Of a stretch of DNA of 64,000 bases, positions 52,187 to 62,149 are shown one piece after another (the stretch's first letter is position 1; each line of letters begins with the position of its first letter). Origin of the DNA: Acidobacteriota bacterium (GTDB lineage Bacteria > Acidobacteriota > Terriglobia > Terriglobales > Acidobacteriaceae); the NCBI GenBank assembly GCA_013289795.1, contig JABCZH010000015.1, positions 1-64,000 of the forward strand. Direction: 5' to 3'. The position numbers were made by a program, and so were the translations under genes. The notes under the pieces were generated by a model that saw nothing but the letters and a program-made list of their open reading frames with translations, ran no database searches and was not told where the DNA came from.

Positions 52187-52264
52187 ATGCAATGGACGAC
52201 ACCACAATTTGAAGAGATCAGCCTGAACTGCGAAATCAATTCCTACGCCAGCGCGCAGATGTAG
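52187..52264 (+). CDS. pqqA: PqqA, precursor peptide of pyrroloquinoline quinone
   Basis: 25 residues beginning MQWTTPQFEEISLN and containing the diagnostic E16-x-x-x-Y20 (CEINSY), the Glu and Tyr that are cross-linked by PqqE to form PQQ. AAAGGAG at 52174-52180 lies six bases before the ATG. The peptide length and the W-T-x-P-x-F-E-E-I start fit PqqA well. No pqqB, C, D or E is in the following 340 bp or elsewhere in the window. It is too short for usual gene callers. It follows the BNR gene by 19 bp and precedes an aldehyde dehydrogenase. Confidence 0.85.
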   Translation: MQWTTPQFEEISLNCEINSYASAQM

Positions 52265-52605
52265 GGCACCGCAGTTCCGGCAGAAGACCATGATCGAACG
52301 AGAGACGGCCATCACGATGGGTGGTGGCTCTTTTGCTGGTTCCTACGGCAGGCGAGAAGCAACCTCTCGTGCTGGTTGTGCCAATTTGACAGCGACCGAA
52401 ACAGCTGCTTCCCCCCACCCTCTTCACCCACGAGACAACCCGAAGCCGCACAACAAACAACTGCGGGGGCGGGCGAAAAGAGCTACAATTCTTCCGCTAT
52501 CCCAAGTGGCCTTTTCGGCTCGCATTTCGCACTGCTTTAGCGGGTAGTCCGCCATGGCTTGCAACCTGAGGATTCCCCGAGCGACGGATTCAGGAGGATA
52601 CCTAT
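52265..52605. other. Intergenic stretch between pqqA and the aldehyde dehydrogenase
   Basis: 341 bp. No pqqB/pqqD-like reading frame could be seen in any phase; an 85-codon plus-strand frame (52290-52547) has a low-complexity, non-protein-like content. CAGGAGG just before 52606 is the ribosome site for the dehydrogenase. Confidence 0.5.
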
Positions 52606-54111
52606 ATGGCAACAGCTTTGAAGATTGTTCCACCGGAAGCAAGAGTCACCAGCTTCGTTTCCAGAAAACACAAGATGCTGATCAACGGCAAGTGGGTAGA
52701 TTCGGCCTCTGGCAAGACCTTCCCCACCTATAACCCTGCCACCGGAGAAGTTATGGCGCAGATTGCCGAGGGTGATCGCGAAGACATCAACCGTGCGGTA
52801 ACGGCTGCGCGGAATGCCTTCGAGAACGGCCCCTGGCGCAAGCTGACGGCGTCCGACCGCGGCCGCCTGATTTGGAAGTTGGGAGATCTGTTGGAGGAGA
52901 ATCTGGAAGAGTTCGCCGAACTCGAGAGTCTGGATAACGGCAAGCCTCTCACCGTCGCACGCGCCGCGGACGTTCCTTTGGCTGCTGACCTGTTCCGCTA
53001 CATGGCGGGTTGGACGACCAAGATTGAAGGCAACACCATTCCGATTTCGGTGCCTTACACGCCTGGCGCCCGGTACCTGGCCTATACGCTACGTGAGCCG
53101 GTCGGAGTCGTCGGCCAGATCATCCCCTGGAATTTCCCGCTGCTGATGGCGGCGTGGAAGTTGGGGCCTGCGCTGGCTACGGGAAACACCGTGGTCCTGA
53201 AACCAGCCGAACAGACGCCGCTCACGGCGCTTCGGCTCGGAGAACTGATTCAGCAAGCTGGCTTCCCGGATGGAGTGGTTAACATCGTCCCGGGCTACGG
53301 CGAGACTGCGGGTGCGGCGCTGGCGGCGCATCCTGACGTGGACAAGATCGCATTCACCGGATCGACCGAAGTCGGCAAGTTGATCTTGCAGGCGGCGGCA
53401 GGGAACTTGAAGAAAGTTTCCCTTGAACTGGGCGGCAAGTCGCCAAACATAGTCTTTGCCGACGTTGATCTGGACACGGCCATTGCCGGCTCGGCCAGTG
53501 CCATCTTCTTCAATCACGGACAGTGCTGTTGCGCTGGATCGCGGTTGTTTGTCGAGAAGAAAGTCTTCGACAAGGTGGTGGATGGTGTGGCTGAGAGAGC
53601 CTCGCAGATCAAAGTCGGTGCGGGTTTTGATCCGAATATCGACATGGGGCCACTGGTTTCTAAAGAGCAACTGGACCGGGTTTGCGGGTATCTCGAGTCC
53701 GGATTCTCCGAGGGGGCAAAAGCCGTTGCCGGTGGACACAGGGTCGGCGATCGAGGCTATTTCGTAGAGCCGACGGTGCTGGTGAATACTAACCCGGACA
53801 TGAAAGTGGTGCAGGAAGAGATTTTCGGACCGGTGGTGACGGCCATCCCGTTCGAAGATGCTTCCGAGTTGGTCAGGCAAGCCAACGACTCGGAGTATGG
53901 TCTGGCGGCGGGCATCTGGACGCGCGATATCCAGAAGGCCAATCGCCTGGCGGCGGATCTGCGTGCCGGTACGGTGTGGATCAACTGCTACAACATCTTC
54001 GACGCCGCGCTGCCCTTCGGCGGATACAAGCAATCCGGCTGGGGCCGCGAGATGGGCCACGAGGTGCTGGAGCAGTACACGGAAGTTAAAGCTGTTTGCA
54101 GCGCGATGTAG
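52606..54111 (+). CDS. NAD(P)-dependent aldehyde dehydrogenase
   Basis: 501 residues, full-length ALDH. The cofactor site is GQIIPWNFPLLMAAWK and FTGSTEVGK; general-base Glu is in LELGGKSPNIVF; the catalytic Cys308 is in NHGQCCCAGSR; the C-terminal signature is PFGGYKQSGWGREMG. It is of the ALDH1/2-betaine aldehyde type and oxidises aldehydes to acids. Next to a pqqA gene it could take the product of a PQQ alcohol dehydrogenase, but no such dehydrogenase is in the window. The AGGAGG site is well placed. Confidence 0.93.
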   Translation: MATALKIVPPEARVTSFVSRKHKMLINGKWVDSASGKTFPTYNPATGEVMAQIAEGDREDINRAVTAARNAFENGPWRKLTASDRGRLIWKLGDLLEENLEEFAELESLDNGKPLTVARAADVPLAADLFRYMAGWTTKIEGNTIPISVPYTPGARYLAYTLREPVGVVGQIIPWNFPLLMAAWKLGPALATGNTVVLKPAEQTPLTALRLGELIQQAGFPDGVVNIVPGYGETAGAALAAHPDVDKIAFTGSTEVGKLILQAAAGNLKKVSLELGGKSPNIVFADVDLDTAIAGSASAIFFNHGQCCCAGSRLFVEKKVFDKVVDGVAERASQIKVGAGFDPNIDMGPLVSKEQLDRVCGYLESGFSEGAKAVAGGHRVGDRGYFVEPTVLVNTNPDMKVVQEEIFGPVVTAIPFEDASELVRQANDSEYGLAAGIWTRDIQKANRLAADLRAGTVWINCYNIFDAALPFGGYKQSGWGREMGHEVLEQYTEVKAVCSAM

Positions 54112-54132
54112 GTGTTGCGAGCGAATCAAGTG

Positions 54133-54176
54133 CCCCGCCTTAGTCTTTCGAGCTTTGAAAGACAGGGCGGGGATTT
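54133..54176 (+). terminator. Two-part hairpin terminator between convergent genes
   Basis: CCCCGCC (54133-54139) pairs with GGCGGGG (54166-54172), and inside it GTCTTTC (54143-54149) pairs with GAAAGAC (54157-54163). ATTTCT follows on the plus strand. The structure is near-symmetric, so it may stop transcription from both sides. Confidence 0.7.
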
Positions 54177-54191
54177 CTCTTGTGCGAATCC

Positions 54192-55889
54192 CTATTGGCC
54201 GACGGGGGCCTGCAGGGTGCCGACGTAGCCGTTGTGGTTGTCGCGGACGGCGAGCCACGCGAGATTTTTCCCGGGAGGCGTGTCCACGTCAAGGTGCACG
54301 CTCAAGCCTTGCTGGACGATCTGTTGGTAGGTCTCAAGTGGCAGGACCTTGTCCACTTTCATGACACGATTGCTGATCTGTTTGCCGTCTGGTGCGAAGA
54401 CTGCCACCTCGAAATTCAGGTTCAGATGCTTGCCCTTGCCGGCGTCGTCCACCGAAAAGGAGTCGCCATCGACCAGGAACTCGACCCGAGTCTTCCCTTT
54501 TTCGATGGCGGAAACTCGCGCGTCAAAAGCGATTTGGGTGGCGGGAATTCTGTCCTGAATCGCGTCGGAAAGGTCCTTCTCAAACAATTTCTCATTCTCT
54601 TTTGCGGGATCGAGGGCAAAGTAGCCACGGCGGTAGCGCAGTTCGGTGCCTTCGCGATTTACTTTCACCGAGATGGTGCGGTAGTTTCCATCCCAATTCT
54701 TGTTTCCCGGATAGTAACCGATGGTGTAGGAAGCGGCGTGGTCGGCCATGGCGCGCTCTACGCCGGTATGGATGTCGTTGCGGTTGATGAAGGCGGCGCC
54801 GCCGGTTTCGGCCGCGATTTCCTTCATGGTTTGCTGGCTGGAGTCGGAACTGGAATCCGTCGCGGTTTCGAGCCCGCGAACGTCGACGGGATAGATGGCG
54901 ATCTGAGCGCTGGTCAGCTGCGCGGAAACGTTGCGGATCTGGTTGGTGTAGACCCTTTGTTGACCAGGGTTCATAGAATTCTCGGCGCCGCTGACCGGGT
55001 CCGGGCACCCTTCGTTCTCACACTTCGCGTTGCGTGCCTGGGTGGCCTCGAATTGGGACTCGATAGGAGCCTGGAACTGCTGGCTGGGAATGAGACTGAA
55101 CGGGAATCCGGCAGACAGCCAGATCACGTTCTTACGACCCGGAATTCCGCCCAGAGTGCGACTAAGAGCGCGGAGTGCAGCCAGAGTGATCTCCACACGG
55201 TGGTCGACCACGTTGGTCAGCTCTTCTTTCCGAAACGCTTGCAGGCTGGAGGTTACGCGGGCAGCGGCCACTCCGACTCCTGGGCCGGAGACGTCGACCC
55301 TCATGGCCTCCGCCGGGTCGTCGGTATGCCCAGGTTTTTGTGCGCCGTAGCGTTGAAACGCCTGCTGGAGAATGGAGGGATCGGTGGTGAAATCCTGGAG
55401 TATGCGGAGTTCATTGGTGAGAGCGAGCACGGCGACCTCGTTGCCCGGCTTGAAGTTTTCCACCGCAAATTTCATCATCTGGGTTCGTGCCTCGGTCTGA
55501 TTCTCCAGAGGCGTGTTGACCGCATCCAGCAAGATGACGGTGGGCGGTCCGCCCGGCGAGCGATACTCCGGACGGTTTGAATAAACTCCTGGCGGCAACG
55601 CGGGGGCGGCCGGCCTCGCGGACTGATTGGGAGCAGTGAAAATAGATATCTTCTGCGGTTTGCCCTTTTCCGTGACGGCGAAGTCGGCGGACTGCAACCC
55701 GAGTACAGGCTGGCCATGTTTGTCAGTCACGACCACGTCAACCAGCACGAGGCGGCTGGTGACACGGATCGTAAGGCCGGGCACCTGTTCCTGTCCATGG
55801 GGAGACTGGGCGCCGAGGGGCGACGAAACTAAGAGTGAGAGACAGAGAACGATGGGTAGCCGCTGGGAGCCGGCCCGACGCCTAAACAT
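54192..55889 (-). CDS. VWFA-related secreted protein (acidobacterial type)
   Basis: 565 residues. Signal peptide (RLPIVLCLSLLVSSPLGAQ), an N-terminal beta domain with LVLVDVVVTDKHGQPVLGLQSADFAVTE (the hallmark start of the acidobacterial VWFA-related family), then a von Willebrand A-like domain (about 115-350). The metal-site motif is degenerate: VILLDAVNT instead of D-x-S-x-S. The C-terminal third is a beta-rich region. GAGGAG precedes the ATG. Function is unknown; adhesion or protein interaction at the surface is the usual guess. The family itself supports an Acidobacteriota origin. Confidence 0.9.
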   Translation of the reverse strand: MFRRRAGSQRLPIVLCLSLLVSSPLGAQSPHGQEQVPGLTIRVTSRLVLVDVVVTDKHGQPVLGLQSADFAVTEKGKPQKISIFTAPNQSARPAAPALPPGVYSNRPEYRSPGGPPTVILLDAVNTPLENQTEARTQMMKFAVENFKPGNEVAVLALTNELRILQDFTTDPSILQQAFQRYGAQKPGHTDDPAEAMRVDVSGPGVGVAAARVTSSLQAFRKEELTNVVDHRVEITLAALRALSRTLGGIPGRKNVIWLSAGFPFSLIPSQQFQAPIESQFEATQARNAKCENEGCPDPVSGAENSMNPGQQRVYTNQIRNVSAQLTSAQIAIYPVDVRGLETATDSSSDSSQQTMKEIAAETGGAAFINRNDIHTGVERAMADHAASYTIGYYPGNKNWDGNYRTISVKVNREGTELRYRRGYFALDPAKENEKLFEKDLSDAIQDRIPATQIAFDARVSAIEKGKTRVEFLVDGDSFSVDDAGKGKHLNLNFEVAVFAPDGKQISNRVMKVDKVLPLETYQQIVQQGLSVHLDVDTPPGKNLAWLAVRDNHNGYVGTLQAPVGQ

Positions 55890-56158
55890 GCTTTCTCCTC
55901 GGATTCTGTCCTGTGGACGAGTGCCGTCTTTATCACTGCAATTCTAGCTTGCCGCTTCCCGAGAGTGCTCTCCGATGGCCTTCCCGGAAACCAGGCCCCC
56001 AAAGGGAACGATGCAACGAAACATCTCGCGGTTGTATGTGTAGGTCTTCAGTTCGGCCTCTATTGCTCACGGATGGGGACGTTTGGAGTCTAAAGCTGAT
56101 AGTCTTGAACTACGGTTCTATCGCGTTCGTATCAATCCCAGATCGAGTGAGCCCCTAT

Positions 56159-58807
56159 ATGAGAAAACCTATTCTTCCCTTTGCATGCGCTCTGCTGCTG
56201 ACCTCGTTTGCTATGGCCCAGCGCCTTCCCGAAACTGCCGTCCCGGAAAACTACAAACTGACCTTCACGCCGAATTTCGACAAGAACAATTTTGACGGCG
56301 AGGAAGCGATAAGGATCCGGGTACTGAAGCCGACCTCGCAAATCGTCCTGAACTCGGCGGATATTGAAATCAGCGAGGCTTCCGTGGTCAGCGGCAGCTT
56401 AACCCAAACCGCCACCGTCACCTTTGACAAGGAAAAGGAGATGGTGACGTTTGCAGTAGGGAAGCAACTGCAACCGGGAGTGGTCACGCTCAATATTAAG
56501 TACGTGGGCATCCTGAACGACCAACTGCGCGGCTTCTATCTGGGGAAGGACGCGGAGGGACACAAGTATGCAGTGACGCAACTCGAAGCCACCGACGCCC
56601 GCCGGGCGTTTCCGTGCTTTGATGAGCCTGCCTACAAGGCCACTTTCGATATCAGCGTGATCGCCGACAAGGGGCTGATCGCAGTCGCGAACACCAAGAT
56701 CATTTCCGACTCACCCGGGCCGGGTGAAAAGCATACGGTGCGCTTCGCCACTTCGCAGAAGATGTCGTCGTATCTGGCGGCCATCGCGGTGGGGAATTTT
56801 GAATATGTCGAGGGAGAAGCGGAAGGAATTCCGATCAGGATCTACAGCATGCCGGGCAAAAGGCAGCTGGGCATGTTTGCGCTTCAGGCGACCGAGTACG
56901 CCCTCCAATATTACAACCATTATTTCGGAATCAAGTACCCGTACGGCAAATTGGACTGGATCGCGCTGCCCGACTTTTCCGCGGGAGCGATGGAAAACAT
57001 CGGCTTCATTACTTCGCGCGAGTCAGAGCTCCAAGTCGATGAACAACACGTGTCGCTGGCCCAGGAGAAGAATGTCGCCATCGTTGTGACTCACGAGATC
57101 GCACACCAATGGTTTGGCGATCTGGTCACCATGAGCTGGTGGGACGACGTCTGGCTCAACGAAGGCTTTGCCACATGGATGGAGGGCAAGCCGGTGGACG
57201 CATGGAAGCCGGACTGGCATGTCGGTCTTGACGAAGTCAGCCGTGGAGACATTCTTACCACGGTTGGAGCGCTGAACGTGGATTCGCTGGCCAGCACCCG
57301 CGCGATTCACCAGCCGGTTGAAACTCCGGGACAGATTCAGGAGTTGTTCGACGGCATCGCCTATGGTAAGTCGGCGGCGGTGTTGCGCATGATCGAGGCG
57401 TATATCGGGCCGGAGACTTTCCGCGCCGGCGTCAATGAATACCTGAAGCGCCACGCCTACGCGAACGCCACAGCGGAGGACTTCTGGATGACGCTGGCCC
57501 AGGTGTCGAAGAAGCCGGTGGATCAGATCATGGCGACGTTCGTGAAGCAGCCGGGTGTACCGATGGTCAGCCTCAAGACACAATGCACGGGCAATTCGAC
57601 CACCGTCGCAATGAAACAGCAGCGCTACTTCTATGACCGGACCAAACTGGACGCCGCTAACGATCAGTTGTGGCAAGTTCCGGTTTGCCTGAAGGCTGGA
57701 TCTGGGCAGAGCACACAGCAATGTGAACTGCTCACCAAGCGGGAAGAGAGTTTCACCATTCCAGGCTGCTCAGCGTGGGTGCTTGGCAACTCCGGCGGCA
57801 CCGGCTACTATCGCACGGCGTACGAACCGGAAGCGGTGCATGCGCTGGCGCGTGATGCCGAAGCCGCGTTGACTCCTCAGGAGCGCCTCCTGTTGCTCAT
57901 CGACACCTGGGCATCGGTGCGGGTAGGGCGGCAGCCAGTCGGCGATTATCTGACCTTGGCGGAGGGCGTCCAGAACGAGCCGGCTACGGCAGTGATGGCC
58001 CTGGTGCTTGGACAGCTGAACACCATCGGCCGTTTCATTGCGACGGATGATGACCGCCCGGCTTATCAGCTCTGGGTGCGCAATACGCTGAACCCCGTGG
58101 CCAGGAGAATTGGCTGGGAGCCGAAGCCCGGCGAGAGCGAAGACGCCAAGAATCTGCGGCCACTTTTGCTCAACGCGCTGGGAGGTCAAGGGCACGATCC
58201 CGAAGCGATCGCCGAAGCCCGGAAGCTAGCGGAGCAAGCGTTACAGGATCCCCGTTCGGTCCAGAGTGACTTGGCTACGGCGGCGTTTGGGCTGGCTGCG
58301 TCCAACGGAGGGCCTGATTTCTATGACAAGATCATGGCCGCGATGAAGAGTTCGAAGACACCAGAACAATACTATCTTTACTTCTATACCTTGCCGAGTT
58401 TCAGCGATTCCCACCTGCTTCAACGCACGCTGGACTTCGCCGTTTCTTCGGATGTGCGTTCGCAGGATAGTTTAGGGCTGATTGGCAACGTCATGGGAAA
58501 TCCCGACGGCCAGAACCTCGCTTGGGATTTTGTCCGTTCGCACTGGGACGAGGTGGTGAAGGCGGGAGGGCCGTTTGCCAGCGCGCAAGTCCAGGGCAAT
58601 GTCGGCGGCTTCTGCGATTCTGCCTTGAAGGACCAGGTCCAGGAATTTTTCTCGGCGCATCCTTCATCTGCCGCGGAACGGACTCTCCGGCAATCGATGG
58701 AACGCATTAACAACTGCATCGCCATGAAGACCCAGCAATCCACTCAACTGGCGTCATGGTTGCAAGGCCGGGGCGGCTCGTCGGCTGGCGGAGGAGCAGT
58801 CCAGTAA
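56159..58807 (+). CDS. Secreted M1-family zinc aminopeptidase
   Basis: 882 residues from the ATG at 56159, which begins the signal peptide MRKPILPFACALLLTSFAMAQ; the frame is open further upstream but without signal or ribosome site. Exopeptidase motif GAMENIG and zinc site H312EIAH316 with E335 (WLNEGFATW) are intact. The C-terminal ERAP1-like helical domain covers about 540-860. It removes N-terminal residues from peptides, here probably in the periplasm or outside. It ends in a Gly-rich tail (GRGGSSAGGG). The long 5' gap (55890-56158) is shared with the divergent VWFA gene. Confidence 0.93.
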   Translation: MRKPILPFACALLLTSFAMAQRLPETAVPENYKLTFTPNFDKNNFDGEEAIRIRVLKPTSQIVLNSADIEISEASVVSGSLTQTATVTFDKEKEMVTFAVGKQLQPGVVTLNIKYVGILNDQLRGFYLGKDAEGHKYAVTQLEATDARRAFPCFDEPAYKATFDISVIADKGLIAVANTKIISDSPGPGEKHTVRFATSQKMSSYLAAIAVGNFEYVEGEAEGIPIRIYSMPGKRQLGMFALQATEYALQYYNHYFGIKYPYGKLDWIALPDFSAGAMENIGFITSRESELQVDEQHVSLAQEKNVAIVVTHEIAHQWFGDLVTMSWWDDVWLNEGFATWMEGKPVDAWKPDWHVGLDEVSRGDILTTVGALNVDSLASTRAIHQPVETPGQIQELFDGIAYGKSAAVLRMIEAYIGPETFRAGVNEYLKRHAYANATAEDFWMTLAQVSKKPVDQIMATFVKQPGVPMVSLKTQCTGNSTTVAMKQQRYFYDRTKLDAANDQLWQVPVCLKAGSGQSTQQCELLTKREESFTIPGCSAWVLGNSGGTGYYRTAYEPEAVHALARDAEAALTPQERLLLLIDTWASVRVGRQPVGDYLTLAEGVQNEPATAVMALVLGQLNTIGRFIATDDDRPAYQLWVRNTLNPVARRIGWEPKPGESEDAKNLRPLLLNALGGQGHDPEAIAEARKLAEQALQDPRSVQSDLATAAFGLAASNGGPDFYDKIMAAMKSSKTPEQYYLYFYTLPSFSDSHLLQRTLDFAVSSDVRSQDSLGLIGNVMGNPDGQNLAWDFVRSHWDEVVKAGGPFASAQVQGNVGGFCDSALKDQVQEFFSAHPSSAAERTLRQSMERINNCIAMKTQQSTQLASWLQGRGGSSAGGGAVQ

Positions 58808-58904
58808 GGTTCAAGGGCGGCGCGGGGCGGGCGGGACTCCCGGCCCGATCGCCAGCGAGGACGCCGGCGCTACCAGAGGCGCTGGCGTTACGGCATAAGC
58901 CGCC

Positions 58905-61900
58905 TCAGTCAACTTCACGAAAGACGGCGGCCTGTGGCTTTGCGCCAGCCCCGCTCTCCTGCTGCTTTTGCCAATCGGACTCACTCAGCACCGAGATGGC
59001 ACCCATGTTCTTCTTTTTCAGAGCGGCATTGATGGCGGGCAGCTCGGCGTCGGTGAGTTTCCGGAAATCCGTGATGACGTCATCCAGTTCTTTTGAGAGC
59101 GAGGCCGCGCGTGCCGTCTGGTCGGCGGTCGGCCGGCCCTCGTAGCCGTTCACGTCGCCGTACACTTCGCCGAGATGCTCGCGGATCCGTTCTTCCCCGG
59201 TGATCGCGCCACCCTCTTTTGTGGCCACGATCTTGGAACGAAGTTCTCCCGACCGGTCGGCAAGATGCTCCAGACGCGTGCGCAGCGCATCCTTCGCCGG
59301 GAGCTTGGAGGCATCCGCAGTCGCTGCGTCGCGCACTCCCTCGATGGCGGCGACTCCGTAGGTCATGTGGCCCATGGTCTTGCCCAACTGCACGACTAGA
59401 TCGAACTGGGCCTTGCGATCCTCGACAGTGTAAGTGGCGCGGGGATCAAGTACCACGTGCAGCGGCGTCGTGTATACCTGATCGCCCTTGGTCATCTTGA
59501 TGGTGTACGTCCCGGGCATAACTCGTACGCCCTGGGCAGCCGCGAACAACGCGCTTGCTGCCGGAGGAACTGTGGGAGGTTTAAGCCGCATCGACCAAGT
59601 GGCCCGGTTCAGGCCGCGATGTTTGCTGCCGGGAACCGTGTCCACCAACTTGCCATCCTGGTCAAGAATTTCAATCTTCAAGTCGCCAAAGATGTGACGG
59701 CCTTTCTGGTAGTAGGTAATGAAGGCATCGCCGGGCCGGCTGGGGCCATTGAACGTCTCGTCGCCCTCCGCCCAGCCTCCATTCGACTGGAAGTACTGAA
59801 TTGCTGGACGGCCTTCGAGCAGCGCAGCGTCCTTGGCCATCAAGTCAGGAGTGAGTGCGCGCAAAGGAGAGATGTCATCGATAATCCAGATGCCGCGCCC
59901 GTGGGTGGCCAGCACCAGGTCGGACTCACGCGCCTGCACCGCGATGTCACGTACCGCCGCCGAGGGGAAGTTAGTTGCCTTGTATTGGGCCCAATGTCCT
60001 CCGCCGTCATAGGAGATCCAAAGACCCATCTCCGTGCCCAGGAATAGCAGATTCGAGTCGATGCTATCTTCCTTAATCACGTGGGCGTAACCGACGGCGC
60101 CGTTTTGCTGAACATTCAACGAGGTCCAGGTCTTGCCGTAATCGGTCGTCTTGTAGGCATAAGGCTTCATGTCGCCAAAGGTGTGGCGATCGAAGGTGGC
60201 GTATGCAGTGGCTTCGTCAAACCGGCTGGCTTCAACGGTTGAAACCCACGAATACTTGGGCAGCCCCGGAACGTTGCCTACGACGTTTGTCCAGGTTTTG
60301 GCTCCGTCACGAGTGATTTGCAGGTTGCCGTCGTCGGTTCCCACCCAGATGATCTGGCCATTCTTCGGCGATTCAGAAATGGAGTAGATGGAAGTGTGGG
60401 TTTCCGCCGATGAGTTATCCACCGTAATTCCGCCGGATTCCTCTTGTTTCTGCTTCTCCGGATCATTGGTCGTCAAGTCGGGAGAGATGCGCTCCCAGGA
60501 TTGTCCATGATCGCGCGAGCGGAACAGGAACTCCGCGCCGATGTAGATCGTTCCTTTTTCGTTGGGACTCATGTGAATGGGGGTGTTCCAATTGAATCGC
60601 AGCTTCTTCTCGTTGTAATTGGGGAAAGGCTTGATGCTGCGATTTTCAAGCGTGTGCCGGTTGATGCGGCCGATCTCTCCCCCTTGCGCCTCGGCATAGA
60701 GGTAATTCGAATCGGCGGGATCCTCGAACGCCCAGAAACCGTCGCCGCCGAAGATGTTCTCCCAGCGCGAATTGCTGACGCCCCCGGGATACGAGGAGTC
60801 GCCAACCCACGAGCTGTTGTCCTGTAGGCCGCCATAGACGTGGTAGGGATTCGCGTTGTCCACACTCACATGGTAAAACTGCGAAACGGGCAGATTGAGC
60901 TGGTGCTTCCAGCGGGTTCCCCCATCTTCGCTACGCCATAGCCCACCATCGTCTCCGGCAAAAATCATGTTGGGATTCTTGGGATTGATCCACACATCGT
61001 GAAAGTCACCGTGAGCATTGGCCACGAAGCTGAAGCTCTGGCCGCCATTTACGCTGAGCAAGAGGCCGAGATCAACCTTGAAGACCTTGTTTTCGTTCTT
61101 GGGATCGACGATCATATTGCCGAAATAAAACGGCCGCCACACCATATATTGACTGGCATCGAGCTTGTTCCAGCTTTGGCCGCCATCGTCGGAACGAAAC
61201 AACGCGCTCTTCTTGGACTCGATCATTGCGTAAACCACTTGCGGTTTGGAAGGCGCAACCGCCACTGCGATTCGCCCGTAAGGCTTGTCGGGAAGGCCTT
61301 TGGCGTTGCTCGCGGTCAGCTCGGTCCAGGTATTACCGCCGTCGGTCGATTTGAACAGGCCGCTGCCCGGGCCACCGGAGCGGAAAGTCCAGCCCTGACG
61401 CCGGAAGTCCCACATGTCGGCAAAGATTGTGCCCGGTGCCTGGGGGCTTCGAGCGAGCATGCCGCAGCCGGTTGAGCCGTTGGCTCCGGCCAAGACCTTT
61501 TTCCAAGTCTTGCCGCCATCGGCGCTTTTGTAAACGCCGCGCTCGTCGCTGTCGTTCCAAACGTGACCGGTCGCACAGACGAGGACAACATTGCTGTCTT
61601 TTGGATCAATCAGAATCTTGGCGATGTGTTCGGAATCCTGTAACCCAACGTTGGCCCAGTTCTCGCCGCCGTCAGTTGATTTGTAGACGCCATTGCCGAT
61701 GGAGACGCTGTTTCTGGTCCAGGCCTCGCCCGTGCCCACCCAGACAGTGTCGGGATTGGATTGATCAATGGCGACGGCGCCGATCGACTGCACTGGCTGG
61801 CGATCGAAGACGGGCCTGAACGTTGTTCCTCCGTTGATCGACTTCCACACTCCGCCGCTGGCCGCGCCAACAAATACGGTCACGCGCCCGTCCTTCTCGA

Positions 61901-62090
61901 TTGCATCCACGGCCGCAATACGTCCGCTCATGGTAGCGGAGCCGATGTTGCGAATCGGCAGACCGGAAATGGTGGCAGCGTCAAACTTGATGGCTTGCTG
62001 GGCCGCGGCACTAGTGCATACCAGCAACGCGACGGCGGGCAGGAGCAGTCTTTTGAACCAACGGGAACAACGGGCGGCAGTAGCAGTCAT
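58905..62090 (-). CDS. Large secreted BNR-repeat (VPS10/sortilin-like) protein
   Basis: 1061 residues. Signal peptide (WFKRLLLPAVALLVCTSAAAQQ), then about nine Asp-boxes over two propellers (KSINGGTTF, KSTDGGENW, KSADGGKTW, KSTDGGNTW, RSDDGGQSW, RSEDGGTRW, RSRDHGQSW, TRDGAKTW, KTTDYGKTW). A C-terminal beta region and helical tail follow (about 800-1061). AGAGGA precedes the ATG at 62090; the longer frame to 62153 is not favoured. Similar proteins are annotated as glycosyl hydrolases, but no catalytic residues are obvious. It lies downstream of the LolA-like gene on the same strand. Confidence 0.85.
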   Translation of the reverse strand: MTATAARCSRWFKRLLLPAVALLVCTSAAAQQAIKFDAATISGLPIRNIGSATMSGRIAAVDAIEKDGRVTVFVGAASGGVWKSINGGTTFRPVFDRQPVQSIGAVAIDQSNPDTVWVGTGEAWTRNSVSIGNGVYKSTDGGENWANVGLQDSEHIAKILIDPKDSNVVLVCATGHVWNDSDERGVYKSADGGKTWKKVLAGANGSTGCGMLARSPQAPGTIFADMWDFRRQGWTFRSGGPGSGLFKSTDGGNTWTELTASNAKGLPDKPYGRIAVAVAPSKPQVVYAMIESKKSALFRSDDGGQSWNKLDASQYMVWRPFYFGNMIVDPKNENKVFKVDLGLLLSVNGGQSFSFVANAHGDFHDVWINPKNPNMIFAGDDGGLWRSEDGGTRWKHQLNLPVSQFYHVSVDNANPYHVYGGLQDNSSWVGDSSYPGGVSNSRWENIFGGDGFWAFEDPADSNYLYAEAQGGEIGRINRHTLENRSIKPFPNYNEKKLRFNWNTPIHMSPNEKGTIYIGAEFLFRSRDHGQSWERISPDLTTNDPEKQKQEESGGITVDNSSAETHTSIYSISESPKNGQIIWVGTDDGNLQITRDGAKTWTNVVGNVPGLPKYSWVSTVEASRFDEATAYATFDRHTFGDMKPYAYKTTDYGKTWTSLNVQQNGAVGYAHVIKEDSIDSNLLFLGTEMGLWISYDGGGHWAQYKATNFPSAAVRDIAVQARESDLVLATHGRGIWIIDDISPLRALTPDLMAKDAALLEGRPAIQYFQSNGGWAEGDETFNGPSRPGDAFITYYQKGRHIFGDLKIEILDQDGKLVDTVPGSKHRGLNRATWSMRLKPPTVPPAASALFAAAQGVRVMPGTYTIKMTKGDQVYTTPLHVVLDPRATYTVEDRKAQFDLVVQLGKTMGHMTYGVAAIEGVRDAATADASKLPAKDALRTRLEHLADRSGELRSKIVATKEGGAITGEERIREHLGEVYGDVNGYEGRPTADQTARAASLSKELDDVITDFRKLTDAELPAINAALKKKNMGAISVLSESDWQKQQESGAGAKPQAAVFREVD

Positions 62091-62149
62091 TGAGAGTCCT
62101 CTTGGGTATGGCACGAAATCATCAACATATTTCCGGCGGCGGATTCTTG

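Noticed and set aside
54180-55580. 466-codon plus-strand open frame
   Set aside because: Opposite the VWFA-related gene, which has a signal peptide and family motif.
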